64,000 nucleotides of DNA from an uncultured Bacteroidales bacterium (GTDB taxonomy: Bacteria > Bacteroidota > Bacteroidia > Bacteroidales > UBA932): positions 62,001 to 126,000 of the forward strand of contig CAJONC010000006.1 in NCBI GenBank assembly GCA_905235675.1, read 5' to 3'. Under the pieces are notes generated by a model. The model worked only from the letters and a program-made list of their open reading frames with translations. It made no database searches and was not told the origin of the DNA. Position 1 is the first letter of the stretch, and the number at the start of each line of letters is the position of its first letter. Shown piece by piece: positions 19,692 to 29,668 of this stretch. The position numbers and the translations under genes are program-made.

Positions 19692-22600
19692 CTATTTCCC
19701 GATCACATAGGGTATCCCCTGCTTCTCGAAAGCAGCAAGCAGGTCGGAGCAGACGGTGACGGTGAATTTTTTAGAGAACAGCTCAATGTTGTAGCCCGTC
19801 TTTGCATCGCGCAAGCGCACGCAGAGACGGGTTTTTCCGGGGAATTCCTTGATGATGTGCACGAGGTTTTTGCGGAAATTTTCGTTCAGCTGCGCGGAGT
19901 CGATGGTGATGGTAAGTGCCTTTACCAGATTTTCAGACACATTGCCGAGCAGCGAAACATTCTTTATCTTGAAGGAATACGGAGCCTTCTTTCCCTTTGC
20001 AGCATCCTCGGGCTTTACCCTGTAGCGCTCGCCTATCTCCCCCTCGAGGAACAGCTGCTCATGGAGCTTCATGTAGGGCATGAAGGCCTCATAGTCATTG
20101 CCGAACAACGCCAGTTCGTAGGTGCCGCTGTAGTCCTCCAACACTATCCTGCCGCCCGGAGAACCGGTGCGCGTGGAAATCTGCTTGACATCGGTGATGA
20201 TGCCCGCAACGGAGGTCTTCTGCGACTTTCCAAGTTTCTCCTGCTCGTCGATTTTGGACGGGAGATCGGCCAGTTTGCAGTTGGTAAAGGCCTCTATGGC
20301 GAAAGAATATCTGTCGAGAGGATGGGAGGAAAGATACATTCCCACGACCTCTTTTTCCTTCTGCAGAAGGTCGAGGGTGTCTTCTTCGCCGGTAAATACC
20401 GGCATCTCCGGCCTCACCGGCTTCATCTCTTCAACCTCACCGAAGAGGGACGTGGCGCTGTCTATGCTGTCGTTGCGGTAAAGGTCGGCGTATTTCACGA
20501 TTTCATCGATGAAAAGTTCCCCGTTCTTGCAGGGCAGGAAGAACTGCGTGCGCTTGTAGCCGAAGGAATCCATGCATCCGGCATTTACCAGGATTTCGAG
20601 GGCCTTGCGGTTGATTGACATGGATTTGTTCTGCTTCTGCCCGCAGGTAGCCAGGCGTTCCATAAAATCCCACACATCGGCGAAAGGCCCGTTGGCGCTG
20701 CGCTCTTCGATGATGGCGTTCACTATATTCTCGCCGAAACCCTTGAGCCCGCCGAGCCCGAAACGGATGTCCCCTGCCTTGTTTACGCTGAAATCCTTGT
20801 CAGACTCGTTTATATCGGGGATTAGGACCTTTATTCCGCTTTTCTTGCAGTCGGCCATTATCTCCTTCATTTCTTCCATGTTGGAACTCTGCTGGGTCAG
20901 GTTCGACGCCTGGAACTCGCTCGGGAAGTGCGCTTTCAGCCAGGCTGTCTGGTAGCTCACCCATGCATAGCAGGTTGCATGGCTCTTGTTGAAGGCGTAT
21001 TTTGCGAAAGCCTCCCAGTCGCTCCATATCTTTTCGAGGGTGTCCTTCGGGTGGCCGTTCGCCTCCGCGCCCTCCATGAAATCCTTCTTCAGCCCGTCGA
21101 GGATGTCCTTCTTCTTCTTGCCCATGGCCTTGCGGAGCTTGTCCGCCTTGCCCTTGGAGAAGCCCGCCACAGCCTGCGAAATCTGCATTACCTGCTCCTG
21201 ATAGACGGTCACGCCGTAGGTTTCCTGAAGGAAATCCCCCATTTCCGGAAGGTCGTAGGAGATGGCCTCCGCGCCGGTTTTGCGGGCCACGAAGCTGGGG
21301 ATGTAGTCCATGGGCCCCGGACGATAGAGGGCGTTCATAGCGATGAGGTCCTCGAAGCGCTCGGGATGCAGGCGCATCAGCCAGTCGCGCATGCCGCCGG
21401 ATTCAAACTGGAACACGCTCTTGGTGTCGCCGCGCGAATAGAGGTCGAAAGTCGCGGGGTCGTCTATGGGAATATTTTCTATGTCGAAGTCCTTAGGAAG
21501 GGCGTCGGGATTGCGTTTTTTGATAAGTTCAAGGCAACGGGAGATGATGCTCAGGGTTTTGAGTCCGAGGAAGTCCATCTTGAGCATGCCCACATCCTCT
21601 ATCTGTGAGCCCTCGTACTGGCTCACCCAGACTTTCTGGCCGGTGGCCTTGTCTTCTCCCATGGAGATGGGAATGTAGTCGGTTAGGTTTCCGCGTCCGA
21701 TTATCATGGCGCAGGCGTGGATGCCAACCTGCCTCACGCAGCCTTCGAGCCTGAGCGCATATTCCAGCACCTCCCTAATAAGCGGCTCCCCGTTTTCGTA
21801 CTCGTTTTTAAGCTCGGGAACGTATTTGACGCAGTTTGCAAGCGTGGGCTTCATCTCTTTCTCCTCACCTTTTTCCTTCACCACGAAGGCCCTGTCGGGA
21901 ATCATTTTGGTAAGGCGGTTGCTCTCCGCTATGGAGAGATTGCTCACGCGCGCCACGTCCTTCACCGCAAGTTTGGCGGCCATGGTGCCGAAGGTTATCA
22001 CATGGGAGATGTGGTCGGCCCCGTAAAGGTCCTGCACGTACTGAATCACGCGGTAGCGGCCCTCGTCGTCGAAGTCGACGTCGATATCCGGCATGGAGAT
22101 TCGCTCCGGATTGAGGAAACGCTCGAAGAGGAGACCGTACTTGATAGGGTCCAGATTGGTGATTCTAAGGCAGTAAGACACCACGCTTCCGGCTGCGCTG
22201 CCTCGCCCCGGGCCGACCGATATTCCGTTGCGCTTGGCCCAGTTGATAAAATCCTGGACTATGAGGAAGTAGTCGGGGAAGCCCATGTAGGAGATGGTCT
22301 TCAGCTCGAAGTCTATACGCTCGCGCAATTCGGCGTCGGTATCGACACGCTCCCCGTAACGTTCGCGTGCGCCCTCCCAGGTAAGATGGCAGAGAAACGC
22401 CACCGACTTGCAGAACTCGTCGCCGCGGCTGTTGCCTTTCTCGTCATTGCGCCCGCGGTCTATAACATCTTTATAAAGTTCCAGATACCTGTCGATATCC
22501 TTCAGGAATTCGTCGTCTATTTTGAATTTGGGAAGGATGTGTGCGCTGTTGATGTCGTAGCGCTCCACCTTTTCCATCACTTCGAGGGTGTTGCTTATGG

Positions 22601-23411
22601 CCTCCGGATGGTCGGGGAAGAGTTCGAGCATCTCCTCTTCGCCCTTGAGGTACTCCTGCTGGGTATAGTGCAGGCGCTTGGGATCGTCCCACATCGCATT
22701 TGTATTGATGCAGATTAGCCTGTCGTGCGCGGGGCCGTCTTCCTTGTAGATGAAATGTGTGTCGTTTGTGGCGATGACCTTTACCCCGTGCTTTTCCCCC
22801 AGCCCGAAGATGGCCTCGTTCACCTTCAGCTGGTTGCGGTATAAATCAAGCGAAAGCCCCGGGACTTCCGTCTTGTGAAGCATCACCTCCAGATAGTAAT
22901 CCTCACCGAAAAGGCCCTTGTGCCACTCTATGGCCTTGTCCACGGCTTCCATGTCACCCGCAAGAATCCCACGGGGAATCTCCCCCGCGATGCAGGCGGA
23001 TGAACAGATAAGCCCTTCATGGTATTTTTCCACCACCTCATGGCTCACCCTGGGCTTGTCATAGTACATTCCTTCGATATGGCCGGTGGAAACTATCTTC
23101 ATCAGGTTCTTGTACCCCGTATAGTTCTTGGCAAGCAGGATAAGATGATAGTACCCGCGGTGTTCGTTGTCCTTGAGGCGGTGGTCGTAATGGCGGGTAA
23201 CATATACCTCGCAGCCGATTATCGGTTTGACGGACTGATGTTTCTGGCTTACGTCGAAGAATTCCTTCACGCCATACATGTTGCCGTGGTCCGTGATAGC
23301 CAGGCCGGGCATTCCCAGCTCCTCGGCGCGGTCGAAGAGTTTGGCGATATTTGACATTCCATCGAGGATGGAGTATTCGGTATGGACGTGGAGCGGGACG
23401 AAATTCGACAT
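19692..23411 (-). CDS. dnaE: DNA polymerase III subunit alpha
   Basis: MSNFVPLHVHTEYSILDG PHP domain; GPGRGSAAGSVVSYCL; MPDIDVDFDDEGR; start corrected to 23411. Confidence 0.97.
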   Translation of the reverse strand: MSNFVPLHVHTEYSILDGMSNIAKLFDRAEELGMPGLAITDHGNMYGVKEFFDVSQKHQSVKPIIGCEVYVTRHYDHRLKDNEHRGYYHLILLAKNYTGYKNLMKIVSTGHIEGMYYDKPRVSHEVVEKYHEGLICSSACIAGEIPRGILAGDMEAVDKAIEWHKGLFGEDYYLEVMLHKTEVPGLSLDLYRNQLKVNEAIFGLGEKHGVKVIATNDTHFIYKEDGPAHDRLICINTNAMWDDPKRLHYTQQEYLKGEEEMLELFPDHPEAISNTLEVMEKVERYDINSAHILPKFKIDDEFLKDIDRYLELYKDVIDRGRNDEKGNSRGDEFCKSVAFLCHLTWEGARERYGERVDTDAELRERIDFELKTISYMGFPDYFLIVQDFINWAKRNGISVGPGRGSAAGSVVSYCLRITNLDPIKYGLLFERFLNPERISMPDIDVDFDDEGRYRVIQYVQDLYGADHISHVITFGTMAAKLAVKDVARVSNLSIAESNRLTKMIPDRAFVVKEKGEEKEMKPTLANCVKYVPELKNEYENGEPLIREVLEYALRLEGCVRQVGIHACAMIIGRGNLTDYIPISMGEDKATGQKVWVSQYEGSQIEDVGMLKMDFLGLKTLSIISRCLELIKKRNPDALPKDFDIENIPIDDPATFDLYSRGDTKSVFQFESGGMRDWLMRLHPERFEDLIAMNALYRPGPMDYIPSFVARKTGAEAISYDLPEMGDFLQETYGVTVYQEQVMQISQAVAGFSKGKADKLRKAMGKKKKDILDGLKKDFMEGAEANGHPKDTLEKIWSDWEAFAKYAFNKSHATCYAWVSYQTAWLKAHFPSEFQASNLTQQSSNMEEMKEIMADCKKSGIKVLIPDINESDKDFSVNKAGDIRFGLGGLKGFGENIVNAIIEERSANGPFADVWDFMERLATCGQKQNKSMSINRKALEILVNAGCMDSFGYKRTQFFLPCKNGELFIDEIVKYADLYRNDSIDSATSLFGEVEEMKPVRPEMPVFTGEEDTLDLLQKEKEVVGMYLSSHPLDRYSFAIEAFTNCKLADLPSKIDEQEKLGKSQKTSVAGIITDVKQISTRTGSPGGRIVLEDYSGTYELALFGNDYEAFMPYMKLHEQLFLEGEIGERYRVKPEDAAKGKKAPYSFKIKNVSLLGNVSENLVKALTITIDSAQLNENFRKNLVHIIKEFPGKTRLCVRLRDAKTGYNIELFSKKFTVTVCSDLLAAFEKQGIPYVIGK

Positions 23412-23424
23412 AACATACAAATAT

Positions 23425-23458
23425 AAAAAAAGCATCCGACTTGTAAAGCCGGATGCCT
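23425..23458 (-). terminator. Rho-independent terminator downstream of secDF
   Basis: minus strand GCATCCGGCTTTACAAGTCGGATGCTTTTTTT. Confidence 0.8.
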
Positions 23459-23479
23459 CTAAAAGTTTTCAACAGGTGG

Positions 23480-26400
23480 CTATTTCTTCTTTGCCACTGC
23501 CTTCTTGGCGTCAGCCTTCCTGGTGCTGTCGAACATGATAGGAGTACCGATCATGATGGAAGCGTAGGTACCGATGAGGATACCGAGGATGAGGGCGACG
23601 GAAAGTCCGCGTATGCTCTCACCTCCCCAGATTGCGATGGCAATCATAGGAAGCAGGGTGGAAACCGAGGTGTTCACCGTACGGGTGAGGGTTGCGTTGA
23701 GACTCTTGTTCACCGTGCCGGCGAAGTCGTCGTTCGGATGCAGCAGCTTGTTCTCACGTATACGGTCGAAGATAACCACGTTATCGTTGATTGCGTAACC
23801 GATAATCGTAAGGATAGCGGCTATGAACGTCTGGTCGACATCGAGGTTGAACGGCAGGATTCCCGAGAAGAGGGAGAAGAAGCCGATCACGATGATGGCC
23901 GTATGGGCGAGGGATACCACGCCGCCGAGGCCCCAGTTCCAGCCTTTGAAGCGCATTGCGATGTAGGCGAAGATGATAATCAGGGCCAGGATGACGGCAA
24001 TGACTGCGTCGCGCCTGATATCGCTCGCTATCGATGCTCCCACCTTGTCGGAGGAGATGATACCGTTGGCGTTGTCAAGCGTCGATACGAAGTCGCTCTC
24101 GCTGAACGTCTTGTCGGCGAACAGTCCCTTGAGGGCCTGGTAGAGCATGCCTTCGATTTCGGCATCCACGCTCTGCGACTCGTCGTCAATCTTGTAGGAA
24201 GTGGTAATCTTCATCTGGGTGTCGCCGCCGAACTGCTTGACCTCTGCGGAAGACGCCTTCACGTTGTCATCGGCTGCAGCAGCGGCCTCGAACACGTCGT
24301 TGACGGCTGCGCGGACATCTTCAGCAAGTACGGGCTGGTCGAAGCGGACCACATAGGTACGGCCTCCGGTGAAGTCGACGCCATAGGTGAATCCCTTGAT
24401 GCAGATGCTGCCGATGGCGATGAGGATAAGTATGCCGGAGATGGTGTAGGACCACTTGCGGGCGCCCAGGAAGTTGACATGGGTGTTCTTGAGGAAGTTG
24501 CGGGTGGCCTTGTTGTCGAAACTGATGTCCTTGCCCCTGGATGCACGGCTGTCGAATATGAGACGGGTGATGAAGATGGAGGTAAGAACGGAGGTTACGA
24601 TACCGATGATGAGCGTGGTGGCGAAGCCCTTCACGGGGCCGGAACCGAAGAAGAAGAGTACCAGACCGGTGAGGAGGGTGGTGAGCTGGCCGTCGATAAT
24701 TGCCGAATAAGCGTTGGCGTAACCGTCGTGGATAGCCTTGCTCAGGCCCTTGCCGGCCTTCAGCTCTTCCTTCACGCGCTCATATATAATAACGTTCGCA
24801 TCCACAGCCATACCCAGTGTCAACACCAGACCGGCGATACCCGGCAGGGTGAGCACTGCACCGAACGAAGCCAGGGTTCCGAAGAGGAGCACCACGTTGG
24901 TGAGAAGGGCGATGTCGGCCGCGACACCGGCTCTCGAATAGAAGAGAACCATGTACACGAGCACGAGCAGGAAGGCGATGATGAACGAAATCATACCGTC
25001 GCGGATGGACTTGGCACCGAGTGAAGGTCCTACGACCTGCTCCTGGACGATGGTCGCAGGGGCGGGAAGTTTACCGGACTTGAGCACGTTCACAAGGTCG
25101 GTAGCCTCTTCCACGGTGAAGTGGCCGGAAATCTCGGAGCTGCCTCCGGAGATTTCGCTGTTCACTACAGGATAGGAATATACGGTACCGTCGAGAACGA
25201 TTGCAATCTGCTTGCCTATGTTGTCCTTGGTGAGGTGGGCCCACACATTCGCGCCTTCAGCGTTCATGTTCATCGAAACGGTGGGCTCTCCGTTGCTGTG
25301 GTCGTTGTAGGCGACGCGGGCGTCGGTGACTACGCTTCCGTCGAGGGGAGCCTGTCCGTCACGCGAAGAGGCCTTGATGGCGACGAGTTCGTAGATGTTC
25401 TCGGAGTCGCCGACGGGCTTGACGCTCCACATGGGGCGGAATTCCGGAGGGAAGATGGATGCGATCTGGGGCATTGCCAGATAGCGGTTCACCTTAGCGG
25501 TGTCGGCTGCGGTTGCATAACCTATGCAGGCGCCGTTGTTGCCCTGGACTGGCTGGAGGACGGCGTAGAGAGGATAGGCGGCCCTGTAGTCTTCAAGGGC
25601 TTCGTTTTCGCTGTCGCTTGCGAGCTCTTCGGCCACGATATCCTTCTCTGCGGACACTTCCGCTGCGGGAGCCTCTTCCTTCTCTTCCGCCAGGATGCCG
25701 GCGAGAACCTCATTGGCTTCGGCGAGATAAGGAGCGATTTCTCCGTTCTCGAACGTGGTCCAGAATTCGAGGGATGCGGTTCCCTGGAGGAGTTTGCGCA
25801 CGCGCTCAGGCTCCTTCACACCGGGGAGTTCCACCAGAATGCGGCCGCTGTTGCCTATCTTCTGGATGGAAGGCTGGGTGACGCCGAAACGGTCGATACG
25901 GTTGCGGAGAACGTTGAAGGAGTTGGCAACTGCGCTTTCGGCTTCGTTCCTGATGACGTTGAGGACTTCTGCGTTGGTGGACTCGGGCTTGATGCTCTCG
26001 CGCATCTCATAAGTTCCGAAAATCTGGCTCAGGCGGGCGCCGCCGGTGAGTTCTTCCCAGGCTTCGCCGAAGAGGGTGATGAAGTCGGACTGGGAATTGA
26101 CGCTGCGGCTCTTGGCGAGCGACAGGGCCTCAAGGAACTGGGGTTCCTGGCTGTTGCCGGAGAGGGCCTTTACAAGGTCTTCGAGCTGCACCTGCAGCAT
26201 AACGTTCATACCGCCCTTGAGGTCGAGGCCGAGGTTTATCTGCTTGGCGCGGACATCCTTGAACTTATAGCCGAAATAAACTTTCTCAGAGGAAATGGAG
26301 TCGATGTACCATTTTTCCTGCTCTTTCTTGATGGAGTCAAGATAATAAGCCTGATCCTCCTCTGCCACTTTTGCGAATGCAGGGGTGTTCTGTACTGCTA

Positions 26401-26530
26401 CGGCTGCGTTTTCGGCATACTTTTTGGCCTTGTTTTCGTAAACACCCGTAACGAGGGTGAAGGAAAGTTGCCAGAGGCAGGCTATCAGCAGCAGGATGGC
26501 TACAAATCTGATTGCACCTTTACTTTGCAT
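23480..26530 (-). CDS. secDF: Protein translocase SecDF fusion
   Basis: LGLDLKGGMNVMLQV; RNRIDRFGVTQPSIQ; second half YGVDFTGGRTYVVRF and NDNVVIFDRIRE. Confidence 0.96.
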   Translation of the reverse strand: MQSKGAIRFVAILLLIACLWQLSFTLVTGVYENKAKKYAENAAVAVQNTPAFAKVAEEDQAYYLDSIKKEQEKWYIDSISSEKVYFGYKFKDVRAKQINLGLDLKGGMNVMLQVQLEDLVKALSGNSQEPQFLEALSLAKSRSVNSQSDFITLFGEAWEELTGGARLSQIFGTYEMRESIKPESTNAEVLNVIRNEAESAVANSFNVLRNRIDRFGVTQPSIQKIGNSGRILVELPGVKEPERVRKLLQGTASLEFWTTFENGEIAPYLAEANEVLAGILAEEKEEAPAAEVSAEKDIVAEELASDSENEALEDYRAAYPLYAVLQPVQGNNGACIGYATAADTAKVNRYLAMPQIASIFPPEFRPMWSVKPVGDSENIYELVAIKASSRDGQAPLDGSVVTDARVAYNDHSNGEPTVSMNMNAEGANVWAHLTKDNIGKQIAIVLDGTVYSYPVVNSEISGGSSEISGHFTVEEATDLVNVLKSGKLPAPATIVQEQVVGPSLGAKSIRDGMISFIIAFLLVLVYMVLFYSRAGVAADIALLTNVVLLFGTLASFGAVLTLPGIAGLVLTLGMAVDANVIIYERVKEELKAGKGLSKAIHDGYANAYSAIIDGQLTTLLTGLVLFFFGSGPVKGFATTLIIGIVTSVLTSIFITRLIFDSRASRGKDISFDNKATRNFLKNTHVNFLGARKWSYTISGILILIAIGSICIKGFTYGVDFTGGRTYVVRFDQPVLAEDVRAAVNDVFEAAAAADDNVKASSAEVKQFGGDTQMKITTSYKIDDESQSVDAEIEGMLYQALKGLFADKTFSESDFVSTLDNANGIISSDKVGASIASDIRRDAVIAVILALIIIFAYIAMRFKGWNWGLGGVVSLAHTAIIVIGFFSLFSGILPFNLDVDQTFIAAILTIIGYAINDNVVIFDRIRENKLLHPNDDFAGTVNKSLNATLTRTVNTSVSTLLPMIAIAIWGGESIRGLSVALILGILIGTYASIMIGTPIMFDSTRKADAKKAVAKKK

Positions 26531-26624
26531 AACGTTTTATAAGTTTTAAAAATATAATTCAGCAAATTAGCCGACAAATTTACGAGTTATTTCTTAATTT
26601 TGCAATCTGTTTTTGTGCCGAAAT

Positions 26625-27908
26625 ATGCGTGTTGTCCTTAAAATTACAGTGTTTTGCGGGGTATTTGCCTTCGCATCTTCTGAAATTTCAAGGGCTCAGG
26701 CCCTTCCGGACACCCAGGAGGCGTCCGTCTCTTATATGGCACTGGAGCAGGAAGGCGACGCCGCGCTGATGGAATACGACTTTGCAGCGGCCGCCCAGCT
26801 TTACACCGAAGCGCTCCAGAACTGCACCGATTCCCTCGGCACAATCCAGCTCAACGGAAAACTCGCAGGAAGCCGGAATGCAAGGATGATGTCCTCGTAC
26901 AGCACCCGTCCCAAAGTGGTTGCACGCCAGACATTCCACATCAGGGATTTCTTCCTCTATTATCCTCTGCCGGACAGGTCCTGGCGCCCCTGCCCCAACG
27001 TCCTGGATACCCTCGGAGGCAGGCATGCCCCCGCGCTCTATGCACCTGACGGGGCCTCGGAACTCTTCTGGTCGGCCTCCGACACGCTCGGAGTGAGGAA
27101 TATCATGTATTCAAGGAAGGCCGGCGGCAGATACGTGGCTCCCGAAGTCCTTCCCTTCTCCTCCGAAGGGGACGACATCTTCCCCATGGTCAGCGGGAAC
27201 AGGCTTTACTTCGCATCCAACGGCCTCAACGGAGTGGGAGGGTACGATATTTACGTGTGCACCCGCCGCAGCGACGGCTCATGGAGCGTCCCCCGCAACC
27301 TCGGCTTCCCCTATTCCTCCCCGGGCGACGATTATCTTTTCATAAACTCTTCCGACGGACGCTACAGCATATTCGCAAGCAACCGCGACTGCGCTGCGGA
27401 CAGCGTGAGCATATATGTCCTCGAATATGAAATCACCCCTGTCAGCAAGGCCGTGGGCAGCGTGTCCGAACTGCGCGAAATCTGCCGGCTGGAGCCGTCC
27501 AACGACCCGAAGAAGGTGGACAACAAGAGCGCCATGTCATCCTCGACAGTGGCAGATCCCAACACGGCCCTCTACATGCGCAAGGCCGCCGAAGTAAGGG
27601 CGCTGCGCGATACGATCGCCCGCTTCAACAGGGTGCTCGACGACATGCGTGCCACCTACAGCACCCTCAGCGGAGAAGAAAAGGAGAAGCTCGGGGTGAA
27701 AATCGTCGTGATGGAGAACCGCCTTCCCGGCCTTCAGTCCAAACTGGTGGCCGCGAACAAGGAACTCCAGAAGACGGAAATGGACTTCCTGCTGCACGGC
27801 GTTCTGATAGACCGCAGCAAGGTCGAGGCCGAAAGCGACAACGAGGTGGTGGGAGCCGACAAGTCCTACACCTTCACCAGGCGACGGCTTGGCAGCGGCA
27901 ACCTTTAG
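26625..27908 (+). CDS. PD40/WD40-like beta-propeller exported protein
   Basis: signal peptide; FPMVSGNRLYFASNGLNGVGGYDIYVCTRRSDGSWSVPRNLGFPYSS repeat; C-terminal coiled coil. Confidence 0.75.
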   Translation: MRVVLKITVFCGVFAFASSEISRAQALPDTQEASVSYMALEQEGDAALMEYDFAAAAQLYTEALQNCTDSLGTIQLNGKLAGSRNARMMSSYSTRPKVVARQTFHIRDFFLYYPLPDRSWRPCPNVLDTLGGRHAPALYAPDGASELFWSASDTLGVRNIMYSRKAGGRYVAPEVLPFSSEGDDIFPMVSGNRLYFASNGLNGVGGYDIYVCTRRSDGSWSVPRNLGFPYSSPGDDYLFINSSDGRYSIFASNRDCAADSVSIYVLEYEITPVSKAVGSVSELREICRLEPSNDPKKVDNKSAMSSSTVADPNTALYMRKAAEVRALRDTIARFNRVLDDMRATYSTLSGEEKEKLGVKIVVMENRLPGLQSKLVAANKELQKTEMDFLLHGVLIDRSKVEAESDNEVVGADKSYTFTRRRLGSGNL

Positions 27909-29431
27909 AATCCCCGTCCGAATTCCACCCAATACTTCGCTTCGAGTTCCGCCCAGCGGGCGGCTGCGTTGTCGTATACCTTTCTGGTGTATGCGTTCAG
28001 CTCTTCAGCGGAGGCTTTCGCCCCTGGCAGGTCTTCGAATGCGGCGTCCTCAACCTCTTTCAAAGTCCGGTTGAAGCCTTCCTTGGTGCTCTGCCAGCTG
28101 AGCGTCGCAAGTTTGTTGGCTTTGCGGAACTGCCAGACGAAGAGCGAAGGGTCGTATCTGTTCTGCCCGCAGGCCGACATTGCCTCCGGGAGTTCGGTGT
28201 TGCCCGCGAAAATGGGGATGTGCGGGCTCTGGGCAGGGTTGTCTACCGCCAGCCAGCAGATTCCTCCCACGGCGTCCGGCAGCCAGCCGCGAAGCTGGAT
28301 AACCGTGGAATAGGCACACCAGGCAACCGCCACCGTGCGGCGGAAGGTGATGGTGCCGGGGGCAATGGAGTTGATGGTCTTCTGGTAATTGGTGGTGGGC
28401 CAGGGATTGGCGAGGGGGCTGACCTTGCCTTCCATTTTTATATTCGCGGTCATGTCGAAACCTTCCACCCCTTCGTAGGTGGAACGCAGCAGCTGCATTA
28501 CGTCGCGCACGCTGACCGGCTTCTCCGGCTTGACGCTGAAAGGCATCTCGTCATCTTCGTACTTCAGTCCGAGCGATGGCGCCAATTCATTGAGTATCCA
28601 CCATTCCCTCTCGCGGAAATTCTTGCCGGCGCCATAGGCTGCGTGGTAGGCTTTATAGAAGTAAAAGTCGCCCTGGCCGTCCCAGAGGCCGTATTTCAGG
28701 GCCACGGACTCCACGTTGTCGGATGCCATGAAATTCTTCCTGTCGTTGCGGTCGAATCTGCCTATTCTGGGGATATTGGCAGATACCGCCACCTCATCGT
28801 CGGGAACCCTTTGGGCCACCCACACGGCACCTTTCTCCCCCTTCCCCGGGCCGAGAATCTCGAAGAACCAGACCTCTTTCGGGTCGGCCACCGTCAGGCA
28901 TTCCCCTCCATCGATATAACCGTACTGCTCGGCCAGGTCGCCCATCAGTTTCACGGCGTCCCTGGCGTTGTCGCAGCGCTGGAGGGCCAGGCGGCAGAGT
29001 TCTTCAACCAGAAAGATGCCGTTCCCGCTGCGCAGGGTGTCGGGGCCGCTGAAAGTGGTCTCTCCTATTGCCACCTGCTTCTCGTTGAGTGAAGGATAGG
29101 CGGTGTTCAGGTATGCGAAGGTCTTGCGCGCTTCGGGGATCTCGCCTGCGAGGCGTACGCCGGTGGTGTCACCGGGAAATGCGGTGCGGCGGGTCCACTT
29201 ATATACGGGATGCAAGGTTCCTTTTGGATATTTCGCGGCAGGCTCCCGGGTGAGCCAGGTGCGGGATTTGCCGTCGCAGGTGTGCGATGTCATTACGCTG
29301 CCGTCGGCCGATGCCAGGCGCCCTACGGCGATGCTGGTGCAGTCGAGCCGGTCAAATTCATAATCCTGTGCGTAAACCACAGGACAGACTGTGGCAAGAA
29401 TCAGCGCCGCTGTCAATATTAGCCGTTTCAT
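27905..29431 (-). CDS. C69 family dipeptidase
   Basis: DRLDCTSIAVGRLASADGSVMTSHTCDG N-terminal nucleophile region; GECLTVADPKEVWFFEILGPGKG. Confidence 0.92.
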   Translation of the reverse strand: MKRLILTAALILATVCPVVYAQDYEFDRLDCTSIAVGRLASADGSVMTSHTCDGKSRTWLTREPAAKYPKGTLHPVYKWTRRTAFPGDTTGVRLAGEIPEARKTFAYLNTAYPSLNEKQVAIGETTFSGPDTLRSGNGIFLVEELCRLALQRCDNARDAVKLMGDLAEQYGYIDGGECLTVADPKEVWFFEILGPGKGEKGAVWVAQRVPDDEVAVSANIPRIGRFDRNDRKNFMASDNVESVALKYGLWDGQGDFYFYKAYHAAYGAGKNFREREWWILNELAPSLGLKYEDDEMPFSVKPEKPVSVRDVMQLLRSTYEGVEGFDMTANIKMEGKVSPLANPWPTTNYQKTINSIAPGTITFRRTVAVAWCAYSTVIQLRGWLPDAVGGICWLAVDNPAQSPHIPIFAGNTELPEAMSACGQNRYDPSLFVWQFRKANKLATLSWQSTKEGFNRTLKEVEDAAFEDLPGAKASAEELNAYTRKVYDNAAARWAELEAKYWVEFGRGF

Positions 29432-29616
29432 ATAAATACTTGATTTTTTGAATTCAACATTATTTCAGGCTCGTCTATAACTCCTTCAAAGAAATGGCGA
29501 AGCCGCCCGAAGCGGCTTTCAAGGCTGATGGCTTCGCTGCCGGAGCCATTCTCCTGACTGCAAGACTGGACAGTTGCAAAGGCAAGAGGTATAAGAAGGA
29601 GGCGTAAAAATTTCAT
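29428..29616 (-). CDS. Putative small lipoprotein (62 aa), 4-nt ATGA overlap with C69 dipeptidase
   Basis: signal peptide with lipobox-like FATVQSC; no family recognised; contains a nested hairpin. Confidence 0.45.
   Translation of the reverse strand: MKFLRLLLIPLAFATVQSCSQENGSGSEAISLESRFGRLRHFFEGVIDEPEIMLNSKNQVFI
29497..29537. repeat. Nested palindrome inside small lipoprotein ORF
   Basis: GCGAAGCC ... GGCTTCGC with inner GAAGCCGC-CCGAA-GCGGCTTT. Confidence 0.5.
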
Positions 29617-29668
29617 AACGCCAAAGATAATTATTATATTCGTAAGTTTTTATATAATACCACACACA

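Noticed and set aside
23453-26542. Long plus-strand ORFs (523 and 473 aa) antisense to secDF
   Set aside because: Low-complexity composition, fully overlapped by the clear SecDF coding frame.
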